Origin: Paracoccus salipaludis | Lineage (GTDB): Bacteria; Pseudomonadota; Alphaproteobacteria; Rhodobacterales; Rhodobacteraceae | Length of the DNA stretch: 64,000 nucleotides | NCBI RefSeq assembly: GCF_002287065.1 | Contig: NZ_NSJZ01000001.1 | Coordinates: 434,001-498,000, forward strand | Direction of reading: 5' to 3' | Part shown: positions 42,151 to 51,523 of the stretch, piece after piece | Layout of the letters: each line of letters starts with the position of its first letter | How positions within the stretch are numbered: the first letter of the stretch is position 1 | Notes under the pieces: model-generated | What the model was told of the DNA's origin: nothing | What the model saw: only the letters and a program-made list of their open reading frames with translations | Databases searched by the model: none | Made by a program: the position numbers and the translations under genes

Positions 42151-43356
42151 TCATGGCGCACCTGTCCTGCGGCCTGGCCAGTTGTTGACGGCGCGCGCAA
42201 TGCGGCCGGGCGAGTGGCTGCGGCCGGCATAGCGGTCAGCCAGCCGCCGGGGCCCGGCGGTGATGGCGAAGTAATCGTAGTCGCCCGGCCGGTCAAAGGC
42301 GCAGAGATACTGGAAATGCAGCCGGAACCAGCGGCCGCGCAGCTTGCGCTGCCTTTCGGGGGACAGGGTGCGCGTGAAGGCCGCCGACAGCACCAGCGGG
42401 CCGCGCCGGTCCGGCGGCTCCACCCCCGAGACCGCCACCGGATCGCAGAGGCCGAAGCAGCAGGCATCCCCTGGCGCGGTGACATCCACCCATGCGACCT
42501 CGGGCCGTGCCGAAAGATGGCGCAGGTCCGCCCGCAACCGTCCCGCGCGCGGCAGGAACGACGCCATCGGCACGACATGGCCCAGCGTCAGCAGCGACAG
42601 CCGCCCGTCGGTCCGCGCCCGGCCCGAGCGGATCAGGTCGGCCAGCACCGACACGGCCAGATAGGCGCCCGAGGAGTGGCCGACCACCAGCAACTCGTCC
42701 CAGTCGCCTTCCAGCACCTCGGCGATGCGGTCGGCAAAGGCGGCGATGCGGGCTTCCAGAGCGGGCGGATAGGCCCCGCCGTCCTGCGCGGTGAAGGCAT
42801 AGTCATGCATCAGGTAATAGGCGAAGACATGCCCGTCGATGCGCCGGAACCACCACAGGACCGACGCCCCCGCGCCAAGGCCCAAAGCCAGTCCCGGCAG
42901 CCAGTGGGCCAGACGTGCGCCCATCGACCAGACCGCCCCGCCGATGGCCAGCGCCAGCGCCAGTTCCGCCAGCAGCACCACGATGGGATAAAGCGCCGCG
43001 ATCACCGGCGCGCGCCGCAGCCGCATCAGCCGGAACAGCGCGCCCGAGGCGACATAGGTCCATGCCGTCCGCACGAGCTGGCCGTAGGTCGCCGGGATCG
43101 AGCGTCCCATCGAGCCCTGCACCACGTCCGCCCAGACCAGCACCTCGATGTCGGCCTGCGCCGTGCCTTCAGGAAAATGCCCCGTCACGCCCCAGCCGAA
43201 GCCCGTGCGGTCGCCGCGCGGGCCGAAGTCGAGCCGATAGCCGGAAATGCGCGCCTGTTCCTCGCCCTCGCGGCGGTACAGCTCGCGGTAGCGGCGCGGC
43301 GGGATGGGGTCGTAGCCGGGAATGTACAGCACCCGGCGGCGGAACGGTCGGGTCAT
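42151..43356 (-). CDS. Membrane protein with alpha/beta-hydrolase-like domain
   Basis: The 401-residue protein begins with VLYIPGYDPIPPR, typical of an alpha/beta hydrolase first strand. Two membrane segments follow at about residues 115-165 (VIAALYPIVVLLAELALALA, then LPGLALGLGAGASVLWW). The second half holds the nucleophile elbow LLVVGHSSGAYLAV and a possible acid/His region. The ATG at 43356 gives MTRPFRRRVLYIP; 43386 is an alternative. Substrate unknown; lipase or esterase activity is inferred only from the GHSSG motif. Confidence 0.7.
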   Translation of the reverse strand: MTRPFRRRVLYIPGYDPIPPRRYRELYRREGEEQARISGYRLDFGPRGDRTGFGWGVTGHFPEGTAQADIEVLVWADVVQGSMGRSIPATYGQLVRTAWTYVASGALFRLMRLRRAPVIAALYPIVVLLAELALALAIGGAVWSMGARLAHWLPGLALGLGAGASVLWWFRRIDGHVFAYYLMHDYAFTAQDGGAYPPALEARIAAFADRIAEVLEGDWDELLVVGHSSGAYLAVSVLADLIRSGRARTDGRLSLLTLGHVVPMASFLPRAGRLRADLRHLSARPEVAWVDVTAPGDACCFGLCDPVAVSGVEPPDRRGPLVLSAAFTRTLSPERQRKLRGRWFRLHFQYLCAFDRPGDYDYFAITAGPRRLADRYAGRSHSPGRIARAVNNWPGRRTGAP

Positions 43357-43429
43357 CTGACGCCCGGATTGTTGCGCGCGCAGCATATTGCCTGGCGCAG
43401 CGGGGGCAAGCAGGGGGCTGCTGAGCCGA

Positions 43430-43484
43430 AGAAGGGGCTTAGCCCCGGCCTTCGGCCTCCCCGGGGGTTCGGGTCAGGAAGAAC
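43430..43484. repeat. Dispersed intergenic repeat, copy 3 (inverted)
   Basis: The reverse complement reads TTCTTCCTGACCCGAACCCC, then a dyad with GGGGCTAAGCCCC, matching copy 1. It lies between the hydrolase-like gene and the M48 protease gene. Confidence 0.6.
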
Positions 43485-43505
43485 CGGCAGGTGCCTGCGG
43501 GCGGA

Positions 43506-44192
43506 TCAGGCGGCAGTCAGGTTCCAGCGGCGTTCCAGCGCCTCGATGGCGGCGATGCGGCGCGGGATCGGGGGGTGCGAGGCCAGCCAGTCGACGGGGC
43601 GTCCGGTCATTCCGGTCAGCTTGTCCAGCCGCGACAGCAGCCCCTTCTGCGGGCCGGTGCCGAAGCCTGCCTTGACCATCAGCGCGGCGGCGAAGGCGTC
43701 GGCTTCGAACTCATCCTCGCGTGAGAGTTTCGCTGCCAGCGCCGAGGCGACAAGCGTCGCGATCCAGGGTCCGATGAAGGGGATGAAGCGGCCGAAGGTC
43801 GTCGCCAGCACCACGCGGACAAGGTTCTGCCCGGCGAAATCCATCATCCGGCGCCGCGCATGGCCGTGGGTGACATGGCCCAGCTCATGCGCGATGACCG
43901 AGGCAAGCTCGGCCTCGGTCACGCGGCCCGCGTCGAACTGGTCCAGAAAGCCGCGCGTCAGGAACACCCGCCCGTCCGGCGCGGCGAGGCCGTTCACCGG
44001 CTTGATCTCGAAGACATGCGCCTTGACCGGTCCGATGCCCATGGCGCGCCCCAGCCGGTCAAGCGCCGCCGAAAGCCTGGGATCGTTCAGCGGGGTGGAG
44101 TTCGCGGTCAGTTGCTGGCGAAGGCGCCAGGCCGACAGCAGCCACATGGCTACGGCGTAAAGGACGATCAGCAGGATCGGAAGAAGCTTCAT
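43506..44192 (-). CDS. M48 family metalloprotease
   Basis: The 228-residue protein has an N-terminal membrane segment (LLPILLIVLYAVAMWLLSA) and the zinc motif HELGH at residues 102-106, followed by VTHGHARR. A downstream Glu-rich helix (SREDEFEADAFAAAL) supplies the third zinc ligand. It is close to HtpX/Oma1-type membrane quality-control proteases but shorter, with only one obvious anchor at the start and a weaker one near residue 135. It follows the VWA gene on the same strand after a 42-base gap. Confidence 0.87.
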   Translation of the reverse strand: MKLLPILLIVLYAVAMWLLSAWRLRQQLTANSTPLNDPRLSAALDRLGRAMGIGPVKAHVFEIKPVNGLAAPDGRVFLTRGFLDQFDAGRVTEAELASVIAHELGHVTHGHARRRMMDFAGQNLVRVVLATTFGRFIPFIGPWIATLVASALAAKLSREDEFEADAFAAALMVKAGFGTGPQKGLLSRLDKLTGMTGRPVDWLASHPPIPRRIAAIEALERRWNLTAA

Positions 44193-44234
44193 GTCGCCAA
44201 TCTGGGTGCGGCGGGGCCCGCGATCAACGGACGG

Positions 44235-45416
44235 TCAGCCGAGAAGGCGCATGGCCCGGGTCAGACCTTCCAGTGTCAGCGGCATCATCCGGTTCTCGAA
44301 GATCCGGCCGATCATGCCGATGGAGGGCGTATGGCCCCAGTGGCGTTCCGGCACCGGGTTCAGCCAGACATGGTCGGGCCAGGTCTCGCACAGGCGGCGC
44401 AGCCACAGCTCGCCCGGCTCGGGGTTCCAGTGCTCGTTGGCGCCGCCGGGCGCCACGATCTCGTAAGGGGACATCGAGGCGTCGCCCACGACGATCACCT
44501 TCCAGTCGCGGCCATAGCGGTGCAGCAGGTCCCAGGTCGGGACCGTCTGGTCCCAGCGGCGGCGGTTGTCGCGCCAGACGGATTCGTAAAGGCAGTTGTG
44601 GAAATAGAAGTGCTCGAGGTTCCTGAACTCGGCCCGGGCAGCCGAGAACAGCTCGTCCACGACGCGGATGTGGTCGTCCATGCTGCCGCCCACGTCCAGA
44701 AGCAGCAGCACCTTGACGGCATTGCGCCGTTCCGGCCGGGTCTGGACGTCGATATAGCCATGGTCGGCGGTGGCGCGGATGGTGCCGGGCAGGTCCAGTT
44801 CCTCGGCCGCGCCATGCCGCGCCCATTGGCGCAGGCGCTTCAACGCGACCTTGATGTTGCGGGTGCCCAGTTCGACCGTGTCGTCGAAGTCCCGGAACTC
44901 GCGCTTGTCCCAGACCTTGACCGCGCGGCGGTGGCGGCTTTCGTCCTGGCCGATCCGCACGCCTTCGGGGTTGTAGCCGTAAGCCCCGAAGGGCGAGGTG
45001 CCGGCCGTCCCGATCCACTTGTTGCCGCCCTGATGGCGTCCCTTCTGCTCGGCGAGGCGCTGGCGCAGCTTGTCCATCAGGGCCTCGAAGCTGCCCGCGC
45101 CCTCGACGGCGGCGCGCTCCTCGGGGGTCAGCAGCTTCTCGGCCAGCTTTTCCAGCCATTCGCGGGGCAGGGCGGCCTCGCTGACCAAGGCCTCGACGGG
45201 GATCGTCTCGAGCCCCGCGAAGCTTTCCGCGAAGGCGCGGTCATAGCGGTCGATGTGGCGTTCGTCCTTGACCAGGATCGCGCGGCCGACGGTGTGGAAG
45301 TCGTCCACCGACCAGCCCGCCACCCCGGCCTCCATCGCGGCCATCAGGTCGAGCCATTCCCGCAGGGAAACCGGAACCCCGTGGCGGCGCAGCGCGTCGA
45401 GGAACGGGCGGAACAT
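44235..45416 (-). CDS. VWA domain-containing CoxE-like protein
   Basis: The 393-residue protein has a helical N-terminal part and a C-terminal von Willebrand A/CoxE domain. The metal site reads LLLLDVGGSMDDH near residue 235, with Gly in place of the first Ser of a DxSxS site; HFYFHNCLYESVW and IVVGDASMSPYE complete the domain. Related proteins work beside MoxR-type AAA ATPases in metal-cofactor or complex assembly, but no such ATPase is seen in this window. Four bases separate it from the small membrane gene upstream. Confidence 0.82.
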   Translation of the reverse strand: MFRPFLDALRRHGVPVSLREWLDLMAAMEAGVAGWSVDDFHTVGRAILVKDERHIDRYDRAFAESFAGLETIPVEALVSEAALPREWLEKLAEKLLTPEERAAVEGAGSFEALMDKLRQRLAEQKGRHQGGNKWIGTAGTSPFGAYGYNPEGVRIGQDESRHRRAVKVWDKREFRDFDDTVELGTRNIKVALKRLRQWARHGAAEELDLPGTIRATADHGYIDVQTRPERRNAVKVLLLLDVGGSMDDHIRVVDELFSAARAEFRNLEHFYFHNCLYESVWRDNRRRWDQTVPTWDLLHRYGRDWKVIVVGDASMSPYEIVAPGGANEHWNPEPGELWLRRLCETWPDHVWLNPVPERHWGHTPSIGMIGRIFENRMMPLTLEGLTRAMRLLG

Positions 45417-45419
45417 GCG

Positions 45420-45590
45420 TCAGCCCCTGAGCGCGCGGTCGATCAGGATCGTGACGAACAGCGCCACGATGGCGAAGACGAGCGCATGGACGGCCGCGTA
45501 TTGCAGGCGGTCCTTGCGGTTCCCCTGCGCCCGGCGCGCCCGCAGGTCCCCGAGGAGGGCGCCAAGCACGATGGCGACGATGACGATCAT
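45420..45590 (-). CDS. Small two-segment membrane protein
   Basis: Fifty-six residues with two hydrophobic segments (MIVIVAIVLGALLGDL and HALVFAIVALFVTILI) joined by a basic loop (RARRAQGNRKD). The ATG at 45590 is favoured over an upstream start at 45725, since the extra 45 residues look like translated non-coding sequence. It is three bases before the VWA gene and probably co-transcribed. Unknown function. Confidence 0.65.
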   Translation of the reverse strand: MIVIVAIVLGALLGDLRARRAQGNRKDRLQYAAVHALVFAIVALFVTILIDRALRG

Positions 45591-45888
45591 GGGCCGCTTC
45601 CCGGATGGATGGACGGATGAGAGGCCGCTGTAAGCGAATCGCACCGGGGTGACAAGCAAGGCGGGCCGCCTGCGGAGACCTGCAGCGGTTCTTCCGAATT
45701 GCTTCCGGGCAGCAGTTATCCACATTTCGCTCGCGCAGAAATTGTAGCGGCGTTTCCCCAGCTCTCTGACGGCGTGTAATTCTAACCTTTATTGGTGTTC
45801 AATTTGTCCGTTCCTTGAGGCATCACTCCGGGACGCGCGGCTGTTGCCGCGTGGTTAGCCAGTTTTTCCGGTTGTCGGAGTTGCCAGT
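45591..45888. other. Divergent intergenic region
   Basis: About 300 bases between the small membrane gene and the Hint gene. The right half is relatively AT-rich and should hold the promoter of the Hint gene. I see no further gene, and no clear repeat or terminator. Confidence 0.6.
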
Positions 45889-47058
45889 ATGACTTTTTGT
45901 TCCTGCCCCCAGCCGGGCGGCTGTGACACGACGTTCAAGGCCATCTACCTTGGTGACGTTCATAGCGACCAATACATTGACCGATATGAAATCCTGCCCG
46001 GCTCGGAAACGGCCCACCGGCTGTCGGGTACGACCTTCGGATCGCACGACAATCCGCTGGCCGACAACATCGTCGACATCACGGTCACCAGTGACCTGAA
46101 CCGGGACGGCAAGCTCGAGGGCAACAACCTTTTCGGTTGCTACGACACGTTCAGCACCTCGCCTGCCGTCGAGGTGCCCGACCGCAAGTCGGGAGAAGTC
46201 AAGCAGGTCAGCGATTTCAAATACGACGGCGTTTCGCAATACACCGCCCAGGTGACTTATGCGGACGGCACCTGCGCCAATACGGTCCTGACCGTAATCC
46301 AGGATGATCTGGGGCGCACTTTCGTGGTCCCGCCGGAAAATGGAAAAGGCGCCGAGGTGATCGCCGCAAAACCGATCGCCTCGATCGAATTGATCTGCCC
46401 GGTTCCGGACAAGGACAACGACTACAATTATTGCCCCCCGGACGACTGGACCCCGATCCCCTGCTTCACCACCGGCGTGCGCCTGGCGACCTCCAAGGGT
46501 CAGCGCCCGGTCGAGAAGCTGGCGGTCGGCGATCTGGTGCTGACAGCCGACAACGGGCTGCAGCCCGTCCGCTGGATCGGCATGCGGACCCTGGATGCCG
46601 TTGACCTCGCCGCCAGCCCCAACCTGCGCCCGATCCGCATCCGCAAAGGCGCGCTGGGCGACCGGCTGCCCAAGCGCGACCTGCTGGTTTCGCCGCAGCA
46701 CCGCATGATGGTGCGCTCGGCCGTGGCCCAGGCCCTGTTCGGCACCGACGAGGTTCTGGTTGCCGCCAAGCACCTGCTGTCCTTGGACGGCGTCGAACTG
46801 GCCGAGGACGTGACCGAGGTCACCTATGTCCACGTGCTCTTCGACCGGCACGAGGTCGTGTATGCCGAAGGGGCGCAGTCCGAATCGCTTTATACCGGCG
46901 AACAGGCGCTGCGCGCGGTGGGCGATTCGGCGCGGGCCGAGATCTTCGCGCTGTTCCCCGAACTGGCTGCAGGCACGGTGCCGGGCGCGCGCAAGTTCCT
47001 GACCGGCCGGCAGGGCCGGGACCTCGCGGCGCGTCACGCCGGCATCCCGTTGCAGTAA
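45889..47058 (+). CDS. Hint-domain protein
   Basis: The 389-residue protein has a novel N-terminal region of about 190 residues with several Cys (CSCPQPGGC at the start) and acidic stretches. A Hint (hedgehog/intein) module of about 140 residues follows, starting IPCFTTGVRLATSKG, with LAVGDLVLTADNG, PVRWIG and LLVSPQHRMMV. Cys in PCFTTG is the nucleophile position. No intein-type C-extein junction is seen. Such proteins are common in Rhodobacteraceae and often exported, but no signal peptide is visible. A strong terminator follows. Confidence 0.85.
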   Translation: MTFCSCPQPGGCDTTFKAIYLGDVHSDQYIDRYEILPGSETAHRLSGTTFGSHDNPLADNIVDITVTSDLNRDGKLEGNNLFGCYDTFSTSPAVEVPDRKSGEVKQVSDFKYDGVSQYTAQVTYADGTCANTVLTVIQDDLGRTFVVPPENGKGAEVIAAKPIASIELICPVPDKDNDYNYCPPDDWTPIPCFTTGVRLATSKGQRPVEKLAVGDLVLTADNGLQPVRWIGMRTLDAVDLAASPNLRPIRIRKGALGDRLPKRDLLVSPQHRMMVRSAVAQALFGTDEVLVAAKHLLSLDGVELAEDVTEVTYVHVLFDRHEVVYAEGAQSESLYTGEQALRAVGDSARAEIFALFPELAAGTVPGARKFLTGRQGRDLAARHAGIPLQ

Positions 47059-47080
47059 GCCGCGCGACACCGGATCATCG

Positions 47081-47107
47081 AAAAGGGGCCCTCTCGGGCC
47101 CCTTTTT
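47081..47107 (+). terminator. Rho-independent terminator
   Basis: An 11-base stem (AAAAGGGGCCC / GGGCCCCTTTT) with loop TCTC and a final T-run, 22 bases after the Hint gene stop. Confidence 0.93.
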
Positions 47108-47200
47108 CGTTCCGGTGAATCCTCAACGGGATTGCCGGGGTTGAACAGAAATCGGGACGGGCTTAACTTCAACACAACACGATTTCGGAGGGCGTTTAAG

Positions 47201-48325
47201 ATGACGCCCAGGCGTCCCGCGGGTGCGGACGCGTCCTCGGCCCCGGTGGCCTCGCCTGCCGTCACCCGCCAGCCCGACGACGGGTCGCTTTATGCGGCCC
47301 TCGATCTGGGCACCAACAGTTGCCGGATGCTGATTGCCCGTCCCATGGGCAGTCAGTTCCAGGTGATCGACAGTTTCTCGAAGCCGGTCCAGCTGGGGCA
47401 CGGCCTCGAGGCATCAGGTCGTCTTTCGGGTCAGTCGATGATCCGGACGGTTCATGCGCTGCAGGTTTGCAGGCGCAAGATCGAGCAGCATGGCGTGCGT
47501 CGCATGCGGCTGGTCGCGACCGAGGCTTGCCGGAGGGCAAGGAACAGCCGCGACTTCCTGCGGATGATCAAGCACGAGACCGGCCTCCCGGTCGAGATCA
47601 TTCCGGCCGAGGAAGAGGCGCGGCTGGCCGTGATCTCCTGCGCGCCGCTTGTCAGCCTTCGGACCGAGCAGCTTCTGGTGGTGGATATCGGCGGCGGCTC
47701 GACCGAACTGGTCTGGATCGACCTCGGCGGCGTCGAGCCGGTCGAGCGTCCCCGCGCGATCATGCGGCTGGCGGACGGCTTCCACGACCGCTCGCCGGGT
47801 TCCGCGCGGGTGGTGGACTGGATCAGCGTGCCGCTGGGCGTGGCCACGCTGCGCGACCAGTTCGACGACGTGACCGACGATCCGGCGCGGTTCGCCCTGA
47901 TGAGCTGGCAGTTCGAGCAGATGCTGGAAGGCTTCAAGCCCTACACGACCGGGATCAAGGCCGACGACAAGTTCCAGGTCATCGGCACCTCCGGCACGGT
48001 CACGACGGTGGCGGCCAGCCATCTGGGCCTCAAGCGCTACGACCGGACCAAGGTGGACGGGCTGACGATGACCACGGCGCAGATCGACCGGGTCATCCAG
48101 AACTACCTTGCGCTTGGCCCTGACGGGCGTCGCGCCGATCCCCGGATCGGCCGGGAACGGCACGCGCTGATCATGTCGGGCGCGGCGATCCTGCAGACGC
48201 TGATGCGGGTCTGGCCCACAAGCCGGCTGTCGGTCGCGGACCGCGGGCTGCGCGAGGGGTTGCTTTATGCGCAGATGGTGCGCGACGGGGTTCTGACCTC
48301 GGATGGATTGATGGGAGTGGCGTGA
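47201..48325 (+). CDS. Ppx/GppA family phosphatase
   Basis: The 374-residue protein belongs to the exopolyphosphatase/guanosine pentaphosphatase family of the actin-like ATPase superfamily. The phosphate loops are [14 protein letters not shown] near residue 31 and [12 protein letters not shown] near residue 165, with the EEARLAV segment between them. It is shorter than classical Ppx and lacks the extra C-terminal domain, like other alphaproteobacterial GppA-type proteins. A CGGAGGG ribosome-binding site supports the ATG at 47201. Its stop overlaps the rlmE ATG by one base. Confidence 0.9.
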   Translation: MTPRRPAGADASSAPVASPAVTRQPDDGSLYAALDLGTNSCRMLIARPMGSQFQVIDSFSKPVQLGHGLEASGRLSGQSMIRTVHALQVCRRKIEQHGVRRMRLVATEACRRARNSRDFLRMIKHETGLPVEIIPAEEEARLAVISCAPLVSLRTEQLLVVDIGGGSTELVWIDLGGVEPVERPRAIMRLADGFHDRSPGSARVVDWISVPLGVATLRDQFDDVTDDPARFALMSWQFEQMLEGFKPYTTGIKADDKFQVIGTSGTVTTVAASHLGLKRYDRTKVDGLTMTTAQIDRVIQNYLALGPDGRRADPRIGRERHALIMSGAAILQTLMRVWPTSRLSVADRGLREGLLYAQMVRDGVLTSDGLMGVA

Positions 48326-49140
48326 TGGCGGCTGGTTCGGGCAACTCGGGCGGCGGGACGAAGCCCGGCAGCCGGGCGGGCAAGGGCAGTTCGGGGCGCG
48401 GCCAGCGCGACCTGCGGGTGCGGGTGAAGACGGCCAAGGGCCGCAAGCTGTCCTCGACCCTGTGGCTGGAACGCCAGTTGAACGATCCTTACGTTGCGCG
48501 GGCCAAGCGGGAAGGCTACCGGGGGCGCGCGGCCTACAAGATACTCGAGCTTGACGACAAGTACGGCTTCCTGAAACCGGGCGCGCGGGTCGTCGATCTG
48601 GGCTGCGCCCCGGGCGGCTGGTGCCAGGTCGCGGTCGGCCGGGTAAATGCGCTGGGCGAGCGCAAGGGCAAGCCCCAGGGCCGCGTCCTGGGCGTGGACC
48701 TGCAGGAGGTCGATCCGATCGCCGGGGCCGAGATCCACCAGCTCGACTTTCTGTCCGAAGGCGCGGACGAGAGAGTCAAGGACTGGCTGGGCGGCAAGGC
48801 CGACGTGGTGATGTCGGACATGGCCGCGGCCTCCTCGGGGCACAAGGGCACCGACCACCTGCGGATCGTGGCGCTGGTCGAGGCCGCCGCCGAGTTCGCG
48901 TTCGACGTGCTGGAACCGGGCGGCACCTTTGTCGCCAAGGTGCTGGCGGGCGGGGCCGAGCAGGGGCTGCAGTCGATCCTCAAGCAGAACTTCACCTCGG
49001 TGGCGAACGTGAAGCCCCCGGCGAGCCGCTCGGATTCCTCCGAGAAGTTCGTTGTGGCCATGGGCTTCCGGGGGCGGCAGGACCGGGCCGGGCGCGAGGG
49101 ATCGGCGGAAGGCTCGGACGGAGAGACTGCGGAAGCCTGA
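48325..49140 (+). CDS. rlmE: 23S rRNA (uridine-2'-O-)-methyltransferase RlmE
   Basis: The 271-residue enzyme (FtsJ/RrmJ) methylates the 2'-O of a uridine in the 23S rRNA A-loop. The SAM-binding motif is [15 protein letters not shown] and the K-D-K-E catalytic tetrad is compatible with [15 protein letters not shown], SDMAA and FVAKV sequences. A basic Gly/Ser-rich N-terminus of about 40 residues precedes the domain, and a charged tail follows it. The ATG at 48325 overlaps the upstream stop; a GTG one codon earlier is possible. Confidence 0.93.
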   Translation: MAAGSGNSGGGTKPGSRAGKGSSGRGQRDLRVRVKTAKGRKLSSTLWLERQLNDPYVARAKREGYRGRAAYKILELDDKYGFLKPGARVVDLGCAPGGWCQVAVGRVNALGERKGKPQGRVLGVDLQEVDPIAGAEIHQLDFLSEGADERVKDWLGGKADVVMSDMAAASSGHKGTDHLRIVALVEAAAEFAFDVLEPGGTFVAKVLAGGAEQGLQSILKQNFTSVANVKPPASRSDSSEKFVVAMGFRGRQDRAGREGSAEGSDGETAEA

Positions 49141-49564
49141 AGCGCGGCCCGGGGCAGGCCGGGCTGCGGCGAATGCGGCGGGGGACGGTGCGTGTGCCCG
49201 GCCTGCGCTGTTCGGGAAGGGTGAGTGTCCGCCAGCGCGTCCGACCGGCCGGGAATACCCGGCTGACGAACAGGCTGTCCCGCCCGGTTCCCTGGAGGAC
49301 GTCAGATGCGCCTTGCCGGAGGGTGCGTCGCCTTGCCGAGGGTCGCCATCTTCGGGATGGTTGCGGAAAGCGGCAGTCCGCATGGGTCTGCACGTCGGCC
49401 GATAGTCTCCATGGTGCGCAGGGCTGACTTCTGCCGCGTTGCCTCTCTCCGCAGCCGCCGGGGACTCCGGGGATGGCTACCGTCTCAGGTTGGCCAGGCA
49501 CTATGGCACGCGGCGCATCTGTTGTGCGCCATGTCCCGGCCTTGCGTCTGGCCCTCTCAGCCTC
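49141..49564. other. Intergenic region, nothing recognised
   Basis: These 424 GC-rich bases between rlmE and the convergent AraC-type gene hold short open frames in several phases but none with a ribosome-binding site or family-like sequence. No tRNA or clear terminator was found. Confidence 0.5.
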
Positions 49565-50491
49565 TCAGTTCAGCCGCCGGAATGCTTCGGCCGGGCGGCC
49601 GGTCGCGGCCATGAACACGCGGTTCATGTGGGCGGGGCCGGTGAAGCCCAGTTCCTCGGCGATCTGGGGCAGGTTGTGGCGCGGGTCGGCCAGCATGCTC
49701 CGCGCGCGGTCCAGCCGCAGTTCGTACAGCAGGTCCAGCGCCGAACAGCCCCTGTGCTTGCGGCAGGCTTCGTCCAGCTCGGCCGCAGTCGTGCCCAGCG
49801 CGTCAGCCAGATCGGCGATGGTGCGGCCGCGCCCCATCTCTCGGCCGGCGAGTTCCAGGTAGGCCTGCACAAGCGCGTGGCTGTCGCGGCCCGGAAGCCC
49901 GGGCTGGGTGGGCCGGGGACGGGCGGCAAGCCGTTCCAGCGACGTCGCGATCAGTTCGACCCGGCAGGCGGCCGTCGCCGCCGCGATCGGATCATGGGCG
50001 CGGGTCGCCAGGGCGGCGAGGTCGGCCGAGAAGGCGTCGCTGACACCTGCCCCCACGACGATGCGGCTGGGGAGGGACAGTCGCTCGGCCATCTGGCGCG
50101 CCATCAGCAGGACCTGCCCCCGGACACCCCGCTGCGGCTCGGCCGCGAAGGCGGTGCCCGCGGGGATGAAGACGACGCTGCCGGCCCCGTGATCCACGGG
50201 GCCGCTGGGCAGGACGATCCGCATGGTGCCCGCCGTCACCCGGATCAGGCAGTGGTCCCCCCGCGTCCGGCCCCGGCGCAGCCCGCCCGCACCCGTTGCG
50301 CCGCCCCAGACGAAGCTGTCCAGCGGCAGCACCCGAAGGCCGCTTTCCGGCAGGCGCGGCCGACCGGCGAAGGGCGTGACCGGGACGGTCGGCTGGGGTG
50401 AGTTGGCAGCCTCGGTCGGCAGGGCGGGGTGCGCCTCGGCAGGCTGCGGCGTCAGGGGGATCTCGTCTAGGCGGCTCGGCTGGGCGGACAT
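49565..50491 (-). CDS. AraC-family transcriptional regulator
   Basis: The 308-residue protein has an N-terminal cupin-like ligand-binding domain (GDHCLIRVTAGTMRIVLPSG near residue 78) and a C-terminal AraC-type double helix-turn-helix: TIADLADALGTTAAELDEACRK and then LPQIAEELGFTGPAHMNRVFM near residue 280, ending GRPAEAFRRLN. The first 45 residues are Pro-rich and probably flexible. Target genes and ligand are unknown; no obvious metabolic neighbour is present. Confidence 0.9.
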   Translation of the reverse strand: MSAQPSRLDEIPLTPQPAEAHPALPTEAANSPQPTVPVTPFAGRPRLPESGLRVLPLDSFVWGGATGAGGLRRGRTRGDHCLIRVTAGTMRIVLPSGPVDHGAGSVVFIPAGTAFAAEPQRGVRGQVLLMARQMAERLSLPSRIVVGAGVSDAFSADLAALATRAHDPIAAATAACRVELIATSLERLAARPRPTQPGLPGRDSHALVQAYLELAGREMGRGRTIADLADALGTTAAELDEACRKHRGCSALDLLYELRLDRARSMLADPRHNLPQIAEELGFTGPAHMNRVFMAATGRPAEAFRRLN

Positions 50492-50570
50492 GGTGGACCC
50501 CGGAGGTTTCTGAGGACGGATCAGTAAAGATCAAACACCAAGAAACCCTTAAGCGTTCCGCGCCGGTCTT

Positions 50571-51473
50571 TCAGACCTCGAGCGTCGGCCAGCCGCGCAT
50601 CCGGTTGCGGAACCAGATGCGCTGGCTTTTCGCATATTGCCGCGTGGCGATGATCGCGCGCTCTCGTGCCTCGGCCAGGGTGGCGCGGCCTTCCAGATGA
50701 TCCTTCAACTCGGCCGCGCCGATGGCCCGGGTCCATTGCGCGCCGGGCTGCCAGAGGGGCAGCGCATGCCGCACCTCCTCCAGCGCGCCCGCGTCCAGCA
50801 TCGCGTCGAAGCGGCGGGCGATGCGCCGGGCCAGCCGGTCGCGGTCCATCTGCAGGACGATGCGCTGCGCGGCTTCTGGCGCGACCAGCGGGGGCGGGGT
50901 CTCGGCCTGCCAGTCGGCCAGCCCCCGGCCGGTGGCGCGCAGCACCTCCCAGGCGCGCTGGACGCGGGCCGGGTTGCGCAGGTCGAGCCCTGCGCGGGTG
51001 CGGGCGTCCAGCGCCTCGACCATCCCGGACAGGCCCCCGCGCGCAAGCCATGCATCGCCCTCGGCCCGGATCTGGGGCGGCACCGGCGGGATCACGGCCA
51101 GCCCCGAGGTCAGCGCGGTGAGGTAAAGCCCTGTCCCTCCGGCAATCACCAGCGGGCGGTTCTGTTTCAGCAGCCCCGCCACCTCGGCCAGCCAATCGCC
51201 CACCGAATAGGCGCGGCCCGGCGCGACATGGCCGTAAAGCAGGTGCGGCGCGGCGGCCTCGTCCTCGGGCGAGGGGCGGGCGGTCAGCACCCGCCAGCAG
51301 GACCAGACCTGCAGCGCATCGGCATTGACCACCGCGCCGCCTAGCGCCTGCGCGATCCGCAGTGCCAGCGCCGACTTGCCCGAGGCTGTCGGCCCCGCGA
51401 TCAGGACGGGGCGGGCGGGGTCGAGCCCTTCGATCAGGCGATCGGATGACGTGGCGGTGGACGTGTTGATCAT
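50571..51473 (-). CDS. miaA: tRNA dimethylallyltransferase
   Basis: MiaA transfers a dimethylallyl group to A37 of tRNAs reading codons that start with U. The 300-residue protein has the P-loop IAGPTASGKSALA near residue 28, the DALQVWSCWRVLTARPS segment (usually DSMQVY), and GGTGLYLTALTSGL. The C-terminal IGAAELKDHLEGRATLAEA and QYAKSQRIWFRNR complete the family. The ATG at 51473 is near a typical start; the longer frame overlaps the divergent pyrH promoter region. Confidence 0.93.
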   Translation of the reverse strand: MINTSTATSSDRLIEGLDPARPVLIAGPTASGKSALALRIAQALGGAVVNADALQVWSCWRVLTARPSPEDEAAAPHLLYGHVAPGRAYSVGDWLAEVAGLLKQNRPLVIAGGTGLYLTALTSGLAVIPPVPPQIRAEGDAWLARGGLSGMVEALDARTRAGLDLRNPARVQRAWEVLRATGRGLADWQAETPPPLVAPEAAQRIVLQMDRDRLARRIARRFDAMLDAGALEEVRHALPLWQPGAQWTRAIGAAELKDHLEGRATLAEARERAIIATRQYAKSQRIWFRNRMRGWPTLEV

Positions 51474-51523
51474 GCGCCCTATCTGCGGCATTTTGCGCGC
51501 CGATGTAATCCGGGGACCTGAGC

